64,000 nt of DNA. It comes from Pseudolactococcus laudensis (GTDB lineage: Bacteria > Bacillota > Bacilli > Lactobacillales > Streptococcaceae). Of the stretch, positions 40,402 through 49,347 are shown in pieces. How positions within the stretch are numbered: position 1 is the stretch's first letter; every line of letters starts with the position of its first letter. The stretch is taken from positions 1 to 64,000 of the forward strand of contig NZ_JACBNY010000006.1 in the NCBI RefSeq assembly GCF_013449735.1, in the 5' to 3' direction. Position numbers and translations under genes: made by a program. The notes below the pieces were generated by a model, which had not been told where the DNA came from, searched no databases, and saw only the letters and a program-made list of their open reading frames with translations.

Positions 40402-41250
40402 TTACTTCACAGCACCATCTGCCATTCCTTTGATAATTTGTTTTTGCAAGAATAGGAAGAGAATGATAACTGGGATAACAGTAATCAGGACTGCTGGGAA
40501 CATCAAATCCCAAGGCACTGAATAAGGACCATCTTTCATTTTAGCGTAGTAAAGGGCTAGCGTTAAGGTTTTATTTTCTGAATCCCCTAAAACTAGGAAA
40601 GGTAGGAGATAGTCATTCCAGACCCACATGGCATTGAGGATAATGACTGTTACTGTTGTCGGTTTGACAAGAGGCATGACAATTTTAAAGTAAACTTGGA
40701 AAACACTCGCACCATCTATAATGGCAGCCTCTTCTAATGAGGCCGGCACACTCTTCATAAACCCATGATATAAAAAAGTTGACATAGCTAGACCAAAACC
40801 ACCATACATGATAATCAAGCCTGGCACATTTTTCAAACCAACATTTTCAAACATGGCAATGAGTGGATACATCACTGCTTGAAAGGGAATCAGCATTGAT
40901 GAGGTGAAAAGCAAGAGCACAAACATGGCAAATTTACTTTTCACACGCACCATCATCCAAGCAGCACTTGAAGATAGAATGACAATAAAGCCAACAGCAA
41001 GAACTGTAATCAGGACAGTCAATAAAATAGAAGGTACAAGCTTGATTTCAGTCATAGCATGTGAGATATACTTAAAAGTAATCTCTTTTGGTAAAGCCAA
41101 CGGTGAATCAACAATCTCAGCCTGAGATTTGAAAGAGTTCATGAACATGAAGGCAATTGGGAAAATCGTCACCAAACCCATGATTAATAAGATGATAAAC
41201 ATGACAACTTTGCCAAGCTTTTGTCCGGTTGTTTGTACTGAATTGTTCAT
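40402..41250 (-). CDS. ABC sugar transporter permease (MalG/CUT1 type)
   Basis: This 282-residue inner-membrane permease has six predicted helices. The EAA loop that docks the ATPase is EEAAIIDGASVFQVYFKIVMP (about 188-208). The N-terminus is LGKVVMFIILLIMGLVTIFP. It overlaps the upstream permease by 4 nt. No ATPase gene is present in the operon, so a shared MsmK-type ATPase encoded elsewhere must energise it, as is usual for CUT1 systems in this group. Confidence 0.9.
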   Translation of the reverse strand: MNNSVQTTGQKLGKVVMFIILLIMGLVTIFPIAFMFMNSFKSQAEIVDSPLALPKEITFKYISHAMTEIKLVPSILLTVLITVLAVGFIVILSSSAAWMMVRVKSKFAMFVLLLFTSSMLIPFQAVMYPLIAMFENVGLKNVPGLIIMYGGFGLAMSTFLYHGFMKSVPASLEEAAIIDGASVFQVYFKIVMPLVKPTTVTVIILNAMWVWNDYLLPFLVLGDSENKTLTLALYYAKMKDGPYSVPWDLMFPAVLITVIPVIILFLFLQKQIIKGMADGAVK

Positions 41251-42161
41251 TGCATTTCCACCTCTTTACCTTTCAAAATTACGGTTTGCGTAATTGAAAT
41301 TGCTGCCACAACAAGGAAGAATATCACGGCCTCTGCTTGGGCAATCCCGTAATTACCATTGGTATCATTGGTCACTTTCAAAACTTGTGCCGCTAACATT
41401 CGGTAACCTTGCGGTGCGTTATTCGTCAGCGCAATATTTTGGTCCAACAACATGAAACATCTAGATAAGACGAGGAAGAAAACAATGGTAAAACTCGGCA
41501 TGAGCATTGGAATGGTAATTTTAAAGAATTTTTGAAAGGCATTGGCACCATCAATTGATGCTGCCTCATAATAATCATCCGAAATGTTAGCAAGACCCGT
41601 CGTGTAAATGACCATCATATAACCCGACATCTGCCAAACTGCCATGATTAAAATCGCAAACATGAGTTTGTTGGGGTCTTTATCCGTCATATAAGTTAAG
41701 AACTTAATCGGAATCACCCCTTCTTTACCAAACAAAACCTTTGTTAAAATGTTGTTAAAGATAAACAACCAGATGAACCCTAAAGATAGCCCCCCTAATA
41801 AATTCGGTAGGAAAAAGGTTGCTCGAAAGATTCCGACAGCCTTCCCAATAGCATTCACCAAGAGCGCTTGTGCCAAGGCAACAACATTGACTGCAATTAC
41901 TGCAAGTACCGTAAATTTCACCGAGAACAAGAAGGCTGAGCGAAAGGATTCTTGTTTGAAAGCTGCGATATAGTTTTTCAAGCCAAGAAAGGCCTCAAAG
42001 GGATTGGTCGTCCGACCATTTGGTCCCATAAAGAACGAGCCACGCCAGCCTGTAAATGAGTAGAAAATTCCGATTATGAAAGGAATTAAAACAACAATCA
42101 GAAAGACGGCAAAGGCAGGCAAAACAAATGGAAAGAACCATTTTTTATATAATTTTGACAT
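41247..42161 (-). CDS. ABC sugar transporter permease (MalF/CUT1 type)
   Basis: This 304-residue permease has six helices and an EAA loop YEAASIDGANAFQKFFKITIP (about 199-219). The N-terminal segment is FPFVLPAFAVFLIVVLIPFIIGIFYS. It pairs with the next gene and the binding protein upstream. A hairpin between it and the binding-protein gene would reduce its level relative to that protein. Confidence 0.9.
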   Translation of the reverse strand: MSKLYKKWFFPFVLPAFAVFLIVVLIPFIIGIFYSFTGWRGSFFMGPNGRTTNPFEAFLGLKNYIAAFKQESFRSAFLFSVKFTVLAVIAVNVVALAQALLVNAIGKAVGIFRATFFLPNLLGGLSLGFIWLFIFNNILTKVLFGKEGVIPIKFLTYMTDKDPNKLMFAILIMAVWQMSGYMMVIYTTGLANISDDYYEAASIDGANAFQKFFKITIPMLMPSFTIVFFLVLSRCFMLLDQNIALTNNAPQGYRMLAAQVLKVTNDTNGNYGIAQAEAVIFFLVVAAISITQTVILKGKEVEMQ

Positions 42162-42229
42162 TAAACTCTCCTTGATTCAGTTCGAACATCACTAGAAGAT
42201 GCGAAAGATAAGCTGATAAGGCTGATAAA

Positions 42230-42270
42230 CTTGAACACCCGTACTGTGTTAGACAATACGGGTAGTCAAG
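42230..42270 (-). other. Intercistronic hairpin, binding protein to permease
   Basis: An imperfect inverted repeat CTTGA...ACCCGTA/TACGGGT...TCAAG spans 42230-42270 in the 132-bp gap. It lacks a T-run on the minus strand. Such hairpins commonly protect or attenuate, giving more binding protein than permease. Confidence 0.55.
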
Positions 42271-42293
42271 ACTGCTTTAGCAGTAACATTTAA

Positions 42294-43790
42294 TTATTGA
42301 CCACTTTGTTCCTTGAAGTCCACCCAAGTTTTAACTGATTTATCGACATAATCGTCGTAGTCTTTTTCAGTCCATTTTTCTTTCGTCATGTAGTTTTTCT
42401 TCAAGAAATCACCAATGGTATCATTGAATGAACCTGGTGTGCCATCAAATGGATTGCCAAGTGTCGGACCTGCTGCGACATAGGCTGCAACTGCATTATT
42501 AAGTTTATTTGGCGATGTCGTGTCTTTCAAATCGTTATACATGATAAAGCCAGCCTCTTCTTTGAGGAATTTTTTACCACAGTCAGACGTATAAAGCCAA
42601 GCGAGGAAGTCAGCTGCAATCTCTTGTTGTTTTTTGCTTGCTTGTTTATTGATGATAAAGTAATTTGGTACAAAGGCTGGAATTGTCGTATTAAAAAGTT
42701 TCGCATCTCGGTCTTTGATTTTGATGTCACTATCTTGGACTGGCCATTTTACTGGAATCAAATCCATCGTGTCAATAATGCCTTTATCAAGTTTTAAAAG
42801 GTTCGGATAAATCCAGTTTCCTTGTTTTAAGAATAAACCTTTATGTGCGACAAAGTTTGCGAGTGATGCATCATAGCTCCCCGTAGCACTATCAATGAAG
42901 TCTGGACCACGTTTAACGGCACCATTTTTACCAGCCATGTAAGAATATTCAAAGTCAAGTCCTTTGATTTTAGATTTGAGTGCTGCTTTTGCATCCTTAA
43001 TGCCTTCATCACCTTTGGCATAGTAGGCTGCAGATACATTTTCAAAGACTGTATTGAGTGGGAATGATACCCAGTGGTTTTGGTAAGTCCATAGTTCAGC
43101 ACCAGATTCAACGAAAACGCCATTTAATTCTTTAGCCAAGCCTTTTTTCTCAGCTGCAAAAGTATAGGTATGACCATTAACAGTTACAGGAGAGACTGTA
43201 CCGTCTTTGATATAAGTATCAACTGCTTTGACAAAAGTTTGCCATGACGTATAATCAGGTTCAGCTTTTAAGTCAGCTAATAAGGCATAGGTGTCTCCGT
43301 CAAACAAATCCTTCAAGACATTTTTATCAACTTGATAACCGTAACCTTCAATATTATAAGGTAATCCGAAGTTTTCACCATTCTTAGCTGTTAAACGTTG
43401 GGCTGCAGGAATCTCATCTGCCAATTTTTTAAGTTTAGCATTATCAATTTTATTGATATCTTGCATATAATCTCCCGAGTCAGGTCCCCAGTTAGTGAGT
43501 GTACCTGATGAGAAGATAGTTGGTGGTGTTTTAGAGCTAAACTCTGTCGTTTGAACTTCATTACCATTGGTTGTGCCAACAGATAAAGTATAGGTCTTAA
43601 CCTTAATATTGTTTTCTTTACCGTACTCTTCTACGACTTTTTTGAGTGGGTCAGCGATTTCTCCCTTGCCATTAAAGACATATAGGAAATCATCTCCACC
43701 ACTTTTTGAACCTGCATTGCCACATGCTGCCAATGACGTTACTGCTGCCACAGTCAGCAAACCTAAACCTAACTTTTGCCATTTTTTCAT
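42294..43790 (-). CDS. ABC sugar-binding lipoprotein
   Basis: This 498-residue extracellular solute-binding lipoprotein has a signal peptide with lipobox LAAC (Cys23) followed by a Gly/Ser linker. The mature part is of the CUT1 family-1 binding-protein type. The length is somewhat above the 400-450 typical for oligosaccharide binders. It is the first gene of the operon, with its own promoter and cre site upstream. The ligand is unknown; neighbours suggest a glycoside or polyol. Confidence 0.9.
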   Translation of the reverse strand: MKKWQKLGLGLLTVAAVTSLAACGNAGSKSGGDDFLYVFNGKGEIADPLKKVVEEYGKENNIKVKTYTLSVGTTNGNEVQTTEFSSKTPPTIFSSGTLTNWGPDSGDYMQDINKIDNAKLKKLADEIPAAQRLTAKNGENFGLPYNIEGYGYQVDKNVLKDLFDGDTYALLADLKAEPDYTSWQTFVKAVDTYIKDGTVSPVTVNGHTYTFAAEKKGLAKELNGVFVESGAELWTYQNHWVSFPLNTVFENVSAAYYAKGDEGIKDAKAALKSKIKGLDFEYSYMAGKNGAVKRGPDFIDSATGSYDASLANFVAHKGLFLKQGNWIYPNLLKLDKGIIDTMDLIPVKWPVQDSDIKIKDRDAKLFNTTIPAFVPNYFIINKQASKKQQEIAADFLAWLYTSDCGKKFLKEEAGFIMYNDLKDTTSPNKLNNAVAAYVAAGPTLGNPFDGTPGSFNDTIGDFLKKNYMTKEKWTEKDYDDYVDKSVKTWVDFKEQSGQ

Positions 43791-43849
43791 TCTAATTCTC
43801 CTTAAAAATACGAATCGTAATTATCACAAATATTACATCTAAACTTTTC

Positions 43850-44046
43850 TGTCAACCGTTTTCATAAACCACCAGATTTTATCCTTGTTTCATTTCTATC
43901 CTGCTAGCTAAGTTAGAATTGAACTTTCGTTTAAAATCCTGAAAACTGGTTCTGAATCTCCTCTCTGTCCTATTTTGAAAGCGCTTTCATTTTTTTATAG
44001 ATGAATTTTACTATACTTCCATTTTTATGTCAACCCTTTTCATAAA
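43850..44046 (-). promoter_or_regulatory. Operon promoter, cre site and 19-bp operator-like repeats
   Basis: On the minus strand -35 TTGACA (44028-44033), a 17-bp spacer and -10 TAAAAT (44005-44010) form the promoter. A perfect cre palindrome TGAAAGCGCTTTCA (43976-43989) lies just after the start. The 19-mer TTTATGAAAAGGGTTGACA, which includes the -35, recurs 178 bp downstream (43850-43868) with one change. A third partial copy (CGTTTTCATA) is near 44306. CcpA control is well supported; the 19-mer is a candidate operator of the adjacent LacI regulator. Confidence 0.65.
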
Positions 44047-44344
44047 TTTTATTCACGAGCAAAAATCAGATCAAAAAATAAAGATTGTATATTTATATCT
44101 CTATTTCATAGGTTAAATAATGCAAATATTATATTAAATAGCACTATCTCGCATTATTGTCATCATATTTTGCCATTTAATATCATTAAATAATCAATAT
44201 TTATTATTTAAAATATCTTTTAAAACGATAGCATCTTAGCTTTACTGTTTATACTTTTGTTTCAAATTATTTATTAAAGACAAATAAAACCATTATTGTG
44301 ATAAACGTTTTCATATCCGATTCTAAAAAAAACAGCTGAAAGTC

Positions 44345-45334
44345 TCAAGCTGTTCCTCTGATAATTAATTTTGTGTTTAACTCTGGCCTTTCCGGTTGTT
44401 CACGGTGTTCAATATTAGCAATTATAAGCGCCGCCACATATTCACCCATTTCTTTTATCGGTTGCCTAACAGTTGTCAATCCTGGGTACAGTGCCTCTGC
44501 AATAGGTTGGTCGTCAAAGCCAATTATCGCTAGAGTTTCCGGTACTTTAATATTCAATAGATGACATTGGCTTAAAATTCCTGAGGCAACCTCATCGCTG
44601 ATGACTAAAAGCGCGTCCGGTCGCTCCTCGCCTAGGGCTAAGACGTCTGTCAAGGTACTTTTTCCGTCGCTAATCGTTAACCGTCTCGGAAAGACACAAT
44701 CTGAATTTAGTTCAATACCAAACTCTTTCAGAGCTTGTACATACCCTTCATAACGTGGGTCCACAGTCAACATACTCCCTCTGTTACCTGTCACATAGCC
44801 AATTTTCCGATGACCTTTCGAGAGTAAATAATAGGTCGCCTCATAGGTCGCCTTTTTTTCGTCAACATGAATCAGTGGGATATTTTGCTCACCCAGATAG
44901 CGATTGCAGACAACGATTTTTCCTGCCTCAATGAGTTTTAAGACTTCCGGACTATCGTCATCAAGACTAGTCATGATTAAGCCATCTAGCTGACGTTTTT
45001 TCAGCATCTCAATAAATTTTTTCTCACGCTCAGGTTCTTCCAATGTCTGCAAAATAACAATTTGGTAACCGACCTGATAAGGCGCTTTTTCAATCGCATC
45101 AACCAAGTAAGTAAAAAAAGGATTGGTCACAAAGGAGATAATCACACCTATCAACTTTGTCCCTTTGCCTCTCAGCTGTTGGGCAACGTTATTGGGATAA
45201 TAATCTAACTCCTTCATAGCGTCAAAGATTTTCTTTTTAGTCTTATCTGAAACATAAGGGTGGTCATTAATTGCCCTTGAAATGGTCGTAATCGAATAGC
45301 CTGTTTTTTCAGCAACATCGCTTATTTTTGTCAT
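44345..45334 (-). CDS. LacI-family transcriptional regulator
   Basis: The 329 residues have a LacI helix-turn-helix at the N-terminus (ISDVAEKTGYSITTISRAIN, 4-23) with hinge YYPNNVAQQLR, then a periplasmic-binding-like sugar sensor. It is divergent in role from, but on the same strand as, the ABC operon whose promoter lies just beyond it. With the AraC regulator broken, it may now be the main control of that operon. A palindromic TGATAGCGCTCTCA (45424-45437) upstream could be its own operator or a cre site. Confidence 0.9.
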   Translation of the reverse strand: MTKISDVAEKTGYSITTISRAINDHPYVSDKTKKKIFDAMKELDYYPNNVAQQLRGKGTKLIGVIISFVTNPFFTYLVDAIEKAPYQVGYQIVILQTLEEPEREKKFIEMLKKRQLDGLIMTSLDDDSPEVLKLIEAGKIVVCNRYLGEQNIPLIHVDEKKATYEATYYLLSKGHRKIGYVTGNRGSMLTVDPRYEGYVQALKEFGIELNSDCVFPRRLTISDGKSTLTDVLALGEERPDALLVISDEVASGILSQCHLLNIKVPETLAIIGFDDQPIAEALYPGLTTVRQPIKEMGEYVAALIIANIEHREQPERPELNTKLIIRGTA

Positions 45335-45423
45335 CTTGCTTTACCTATATTTTCTATACACATCGTCTATCTTCTATGTCACTATTATTATAACGAAAAA
45401 AAGCCGAAAAGTCTCCCACCATG

Positions 45424-45437
45424 TGATAGCGCTCTCA
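45424..45437 (-). promoter_or_regulatory. cre/LacI-type palindrome upstream of the LacI gene
   Basis: TGATAGCGCTCTCA is a 14-bp near-palindrome around a central CG. It lies about 90 bp before the lacI-type start and about 50 bp after the HAD gene stop. It fits CcpA or LacI-family binding; which one is not decidable from sequence. Confidence 0.45.
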
Positions 45438-45489
45438 TTTAGATACCAAAAAAAACGCTACTCACGTTTTTCATCTCACTTATTATCTC

Positions 45490-46362
45490 TTATTGCCACT
45501 CGCCTGCTAAAATACGCTCAACTGCATGCGCCACACCATTCTCAATGTTCGTCACAGTCGTGTACTTAGCAATCGCTTTGACCTCTTCTTCAGCGTTAGC
45601 CATTGCGATCCCAACACCCGCTGCCTCAATCATGCTCATGTCGTTAAAATTATCACCAAGTGCTGCGACTTTTGACAAGGGAAGGCTTAATAGCTCTGTC
45701 ACTTTTTGGAGGGATTGCCCTTTTTGCGCCGCCTCATGGTTAACTTCAATATTATTAGCACCAGATGATGTCACCGCCAAATTTGGAATCTGTGACAATT
45801 CTTCCTTAGCTAATAATAAAGCTGGATCATCAATTTGTCCCATCGCAAATATTTTCAAAACTGTTACTTCAGGATTATCCAGAACCTCTTTGAAATCAGC
45901 TACAAAATTAATTGGTAACGTCGCCATATGGCTTTTAGCGACTTCAAAAGCCTCAGCCTCAGACAAATTAGGCGACGTGCTTTTCAGCCAATGTGCCACA
46001 CTGGCAATTCGGTCATCAATATTTTCAGTAAAGCCACCCTTATCCGTAAAAAGTTCAAAATAAATATCATGGCGACGCAAAATAGGCAAGGCTAAGGCAA
46101 GCTTTTCCTTTTCAATCCCAACAGTAAAGATATTTTGACCATTTTCATCAAAAATTTGCGCTCCATTTGACGTAATGTAGCGGCATTTAATTCCAGCTGA
46201 CTCCAAGATTGGTTGCGCCTCTTCAATTGAACGCCCAGTTGCCACAACAAACTCTAACCCTGCTGCCTGTACTTTTTTAATCGCCGCAACATTTTCCTCT
46301 GAAATTTCCATCTCAGCATTAAGCAACGTGCCATCCATATCTGATGCAATAAGTTGAATCAT
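45490..46362 (-). CDS. Cof-type HAD phosphatase
   Basis: This 290-residue HAD-IIB phosphatase has DMDGTLLNAE (nucleophile Asp8), FVVATGRS and KVAALGDNFNDMSMIEAAGVGIAMANA. Such enzymes dephosphorylate sugar phosphates, FMN or similar. It sits between lacI and the divergent treR, so it may serve sugar metabolism. Substrate unknown. Confidence 0.88.
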   Translation of the reverse strand: MIQLIASDMDGTLLNAEMEISEENVAAIKKVQAAGLEFVVATGRSIEEAQPILESAGIKCRYITSNGAQIFDENGQNIFTVGIEKEKLALALPILRRHDIYFELFTDKGGFTENIDDRIASVAHWLKSTSPNLSEAEAFEVAKSHMATLPINFVADFKEVLDNPEVTVLKIFAMGQIDDPALLLAKEELSQIPNLAVTSSGANNIEVNHEAAQKGQSLQKVTELLSLPLSKVAALGDNFNDMSMIEAAGVGIAMANAEEEVKAIAKYTTVTNIENGVAHAVERILAGEWQ

Positions 46363-46516
46363 TTTTCTTCCCTTTCTGCTCTTTCATTAAAATGAAAGCT
46401 TGAAACTTGACCTACACTAGCGTTCCGCCCAAGCTGGGTCATTCGCGACCTTCGTCCGCTCAAAGTCTTTCTGCGCTACTCTAGTGTTTCTTAAAATTCT
46501 GTTTGTTTTAGATAGC

Positions 46517-46570
46517 TTGCAAACGTTTCCCTTTCATTTTAACATATTTTGCTCTGAATTTTGGTAAAAT
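46517..46570 (+). promoter_or_regulatory. treR promoter region with cre-like site
   Basis: Extended -10 TGGTAAAAT (hexamer 46565-46570) ends 6 nt before the treR ATG, so the mRNA should be leaderless. A cre-like TTGCAAACGTTTCCC (46517-46531, 13/15) lies upstream. No copy of the TTGTACGTACAA palindrome is seen here, so TreR autoregulation is not evident. Confidence 0.5.
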
Positions 46571-46576
46571 AAAGAT

Positions 46577-47293
46577 ATGAAAAAATATGAACTGATTCTA
46601 CATGACTTAGAATATAAAATAAAAAATAAAACGTATCAGGAAAATGACCTGCTACCAAGTGAAAATGAACTCGTCAAAATCTATGATGCCAGTCGTGCAA
46701 CAATCCGACAATCCCTTCAAATTTTGGAAGAAAAAGGCTTAATCCAAAAACAAAAAGGACGCGGTTCTGTCGTCATCGCCTCAAGTAAACTTAATTTTCC
46801 GATTTCTGGCTTAACTAGCTACAAGGAGTTGCAAGACTCCCTCGGCTTTCAAAGTGTCACTGAGGTCATTAAATTTGAGAAAATCACTGTCGATAGTGAA
46901 CTTGCTGCTCGTACACTTTTCGAGCCAGGTATTCCCGTCTGGCATATCATTCGCGTTCGTAAAATTGACGGCGAGGCAGTCGTCCTTGACCACGATTTTG
47001 TCAAACACGACATTTGTCCTGATATGAGCAAAGCAGATGTTGCCTTCTCCCTCTACGACTACCTTGAAAAACAGCTGAAAATAGAAATTTCCTTCGCCCA
47101 AAAAGAAATCACCATCGATTTTATCAATGACGAAGATCGACAACTTCTAGATCTCAATCAGCTAGACCGCCACATTGTCAGCGTCAAAAGCCATGTTTTT
47201 CTCAATGATGCCAGTGTTTTTCAATATACGGATAGCCGACATCAAGTTGATAAGTTTCGATTCACTGAATTTGCAAGACGACAAAAACGTTGA
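46577..47293 (+). CDS. treR: Trehalose operon repressor TreR (GntR family)
   Basis: This 238-residue GntR/HutC-type regulator has a winged helix at 1-68 (LPSENELVKIYDASRATIRQSLQILEEKGLIQK) and a UTRA effector domain beginning at about 75 (FPISGLTSYKEL), which in TreR binds trehalose-6-phosphate. SVV...FPISGLTSYKEL closely resembles B. subtilis TreR (recognised from memory). A matching palindromic operator lies 10 kb away at treB. The gene is transcribed away from the sugar operon and ends at a 19-bp stem terminator. Confidence 0.85.
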   Translation: MKKYELILHDLEYKIKNKTYQENDLLPSENELVKIYDASRATIRQSLQILEEKGLIQKQKGRGSVVIASSKLNFPISGLTSYKELQDSLGFQSVTEVIKFEKITVDSELAARTLFEPGIPVWHIIRVRKIDGEAVVLDHDFVKHDICPDMSKADVAFSLYDYLEKQLKIEISFAQKEITIDFINDEDRQLLDLNQLDRHIVSVKSHVFLNDASVFQYTDSRHQVDKFRFTEFARRQKR

Positions 47294-47323
47294 GTTACAA
47301 ATAAGTTGATACAGACTGAGTAA

Positions 47324-47370
47324 AGATTGAAAAAAAGATAGCGTCAAGTTTGCTATCTTTTTTTCAATCT
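47324..47370 (+). terminator. Terminator of treR
   Basis: A 19-bp perfect inverted repeat has arms 47324-47342 and 47352-47370 and a 9-nt loop. T7 is inside the second arm. Very strong. Confidence 0.85.
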
Positions 47371-47394
47371 TTTTAAATTTCCGATACACTATTT

Positions 47395-47864
47395 TTGCAA
47401 TCGCTTTCTTTTTGGTTTATAATAAGTGTGGTATTATTAATACTTGCGTGTTTATAAAAAAAGCACACATTTTTAAAATTATCGATTCAAAACGGAGGTG
47501 AAACGATTAGACGCAGTTAAGTACAAAACGAAACATATTTTACTTAGTTTCTACCAACTTATCATCGACTAGGCTTAGCGTATTCTTATGCGCTTTCGAA
47601 TGATTTTCTTGATTTTTTCTGAAACTATTTCAAAACATTTGTTGCGTTTTCAGACTTGAACGCGTATACTTTTAATTAAGCTACAGCTACAAAACTTCTT
47701 CAATCGGCCAAATCATCTCAGGCCATGTCGCTAAAAGTAAAAGGGGCCACTCAGATAGATACAGCTAGTCAGACTTGTCTTAAGACACTTGTCTTACTTC
47801 AGTACCTGTCTCATGTTTAACGTATCAAGCGCACCTCTAAAAAAGAAAAGGAAACCTACTACCT
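47395..47864 (+). promoter_or_regulatory. nox promoter and 435-nt untranslated leader
   Basis: -35 TTGCAA (47395-47400), a 17-bp spacer and -10 TATAAT (47418-47423) predict a start near 47430. A cre-like TTGCAATCGCTTTCT overlaps the -35. The leader is about 435 nt. It contains an orphan ribosome site GGAGGTGA (47494-47501), a 24-codon GTG frame (47498-47572), a hairpin AGCGTAT/ATGCGCT (about 47576-47593), the palindrome TGTCTTAAGACA and the repeat ACTTGTCTTA (about 47775-47800). No known riboswitch is recognised. Confidence 0.5.
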
Positions 47865-49193
47865 ATGAAAACAGTTATTATTGGTTCAAACCATGCAGGA
47901 ATCGCTGCTGCCAATACACTCCTTGACAATTATCCTGGCACTGAAGTTGTCTTAATCGACCGCAATACTAACCTCAGCTATCTCGGCTGTGGTACAGCAC
48001 TTTGGGTTGGCCGTCAAATCGATGGTTATGAAGACCTCTTTTATACAAACGAAGAAGCTTTCCGCAAAAAAGGTGCTAAAATCTTCATGGAATCAAGTGT
48101 GACTAGCATTGATTTTAATAATAAAATCGTTTACTTTGAAAATAAAGCTGGCGAGAAATCTGAAGAAAGCTATGATAAATTAATCTTGGCAACTGGTAGT
48201 AAACCAATCATTCCAAATATTCCCGGTAAAGACCTTGAAGGCTTACACTTCTTGAAACTTTTCCAAGAAGGACAAGAAGTTGACCACGATATGTCACGTG
48301 AAGATGTCAAAACTGTTGCTGTCATCGGTGCTGGTTATATTGGCGTTGAAATCGCAGAAGCTGCTAAACGTCGTGGTAAAAATGTCCTCCTCTTTGATGC
48401 CATGCCAACGTCTCTTGCGTCTTACTACGACCCTGAATTCACACACAACATGGACAAAAATCTTGAAGAAAACGGGATTGAACTTCATTTTGGCGAACTC
48501 GCTACTGAATATAAAGGTGATAAACGCGTAACACAATTAGTTACAGATAAAGGCACTTACGATGTGGATATGGTTATCAATGCCATTGGTTTCACAGCAA
48601 ATTCAGATTTAGGTAAAGACCACTTGGAAACTTTCCGAAATGGTGCTTACCTTGTTGATAATCATCAAAAAACAAGCGACGATAGCGTCTATGCTGTTGG
48701 AGACTGTGCGACAATTTATTCAAACGCCCTTGAAGCGACAACTTATATTGCCCTTGCGACAAATGCTGTTCGTAGCGGTATCGTTGCGGGTCATAACGTT
48801 GGTGGTACGGAACTTGACGCTATTGGCGTACAAGGCAGTAACGGTATCTCAATCTTCGGCTATAACATGGTGTCAACAGGCCTTTCTGTTGCTGCTGCTA
48901 AAAAAGCTGAAATTGATGTTGACTACACTGACTTTGAAGACTTACAAAAACCTGGTTTCATCAAAGAAAATGCACCAGTTAAAATCCGTATTGTCTACGA
49001 AAAATCATCACGTCGTATCGTTGGTGCACAACTTGCCTCAACTGAAGATATTTCAGCTAACATCCATATGTTCAGCTTAGCTATCCAAGAGCACGTGACG
49101 ATTGATAAATTGAAACTATTGGACATCTTCTTCTTGCCACATTTCAATCAACCTTACAACTACATCACAATGGCTGCACTTCGCGCAAAATAA
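47865..49193 (+). CDS. nox: Water-forming NADH oxidase (Nox/CoADR family)
   Basis: This 442-residue flavoenzyme should reduce O2 to water with NADH, balancing NAD+ and detoxifying oxygen. It has the FAD motif GSNHAGIAAA (7-16), the redox-active Cys42 in YLGCGTALW, the NAD site VIGAGYIGVEIAEA (about 153-166) and FAD motif YAVGDCA. The C-terminal dimerisation domain ends the protein. The single cysteine at 42 points to Nox or CoA-disulfide reductase; lactic acid bacteria members of this length are mainly H2O-forming. It is monocistronic with a long leader and a strong terminator. Confidence 0.9.
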   Translation: MKTVIIGSNHAGIAAANTLLDNYPGTEVVLIDRNTNLSYLGCGTALWVGRQIDGYEDLFYTNEEAFRKKGAKIFMESSVTSIDFNNKIVYFENKAGEKSEESYDKLILATGSKPIIPNIPGKDLEGLHFLKLFQEGQEVDHDMSREDVKTVAVIGAGYIGVEIAEAAKRRGKNVLLFDAMPTSLASYYDPEFTHNMDKNLEENGIELHFGELATEYKGDKRVTQLVTDKGTYDVDMVINAIGFTANSDLGKDHLETFRNGAYLVDNHQKTSDDSVYAVGDCATIYSNALEATTYIALATNAVRSGIVAGHNVGGTELDAIGVQGSNGISIFGYNMVSTGLSVAAAKKAEIDVDYTDFEDLQKPGFIKENAPVKIRIVYEKSSRRIVGAQLASTEDISANIHMFSLAIQEHVTIDKLKLLDIFFLPHFNQPYNYITMAALRAK

Positions 49194-49203
49194 TTACTTG
49201 AAG

Positions 49204-49248
49204 ACACCTGACTGTTTAGCATTTGGCTAATCCATCAGGTGTTTTTTT
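49204..49248 (+). terminator. Terminator of nox
   Basis: ACACCTGA (49204-49211) pairs with TCAGGTGT (49235-49242), followed by seven Ts. The loop is 23 nt and contains a small inner stem TTAGC/GCTAA. Confidence 0.8.
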
Positions 49249-49281
49249 GATTATTTTTCTGTAACTGACTCAAGTTCACAA

Positions 49282-49305
49282 AAAAGAACCTCACAAAAGG
49301 TTCTG
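49282..49305 (-). terminator. Terminator of the cdaA-cdaR-glmM operon
   Basis: On the minus strand, AGAACC and GGTTCT pair around an 8-nt loop and are followed by TTTTTT. It lies about 45 bp past the glmM stop. Confidence 0.7.
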
Positions 49306-49347
49306 ATTTTTGATTTTTAATTTTTAATTTTATAGGTGACGTCTTGA

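Noticed and set aside
43809-43815. ComX box (TACGAATA) near the binding-protein gene
   Set aside because: The sequence reads TACGAATC, wrong in the last base, and is on the strand opposite the gene with no competence function nearby.
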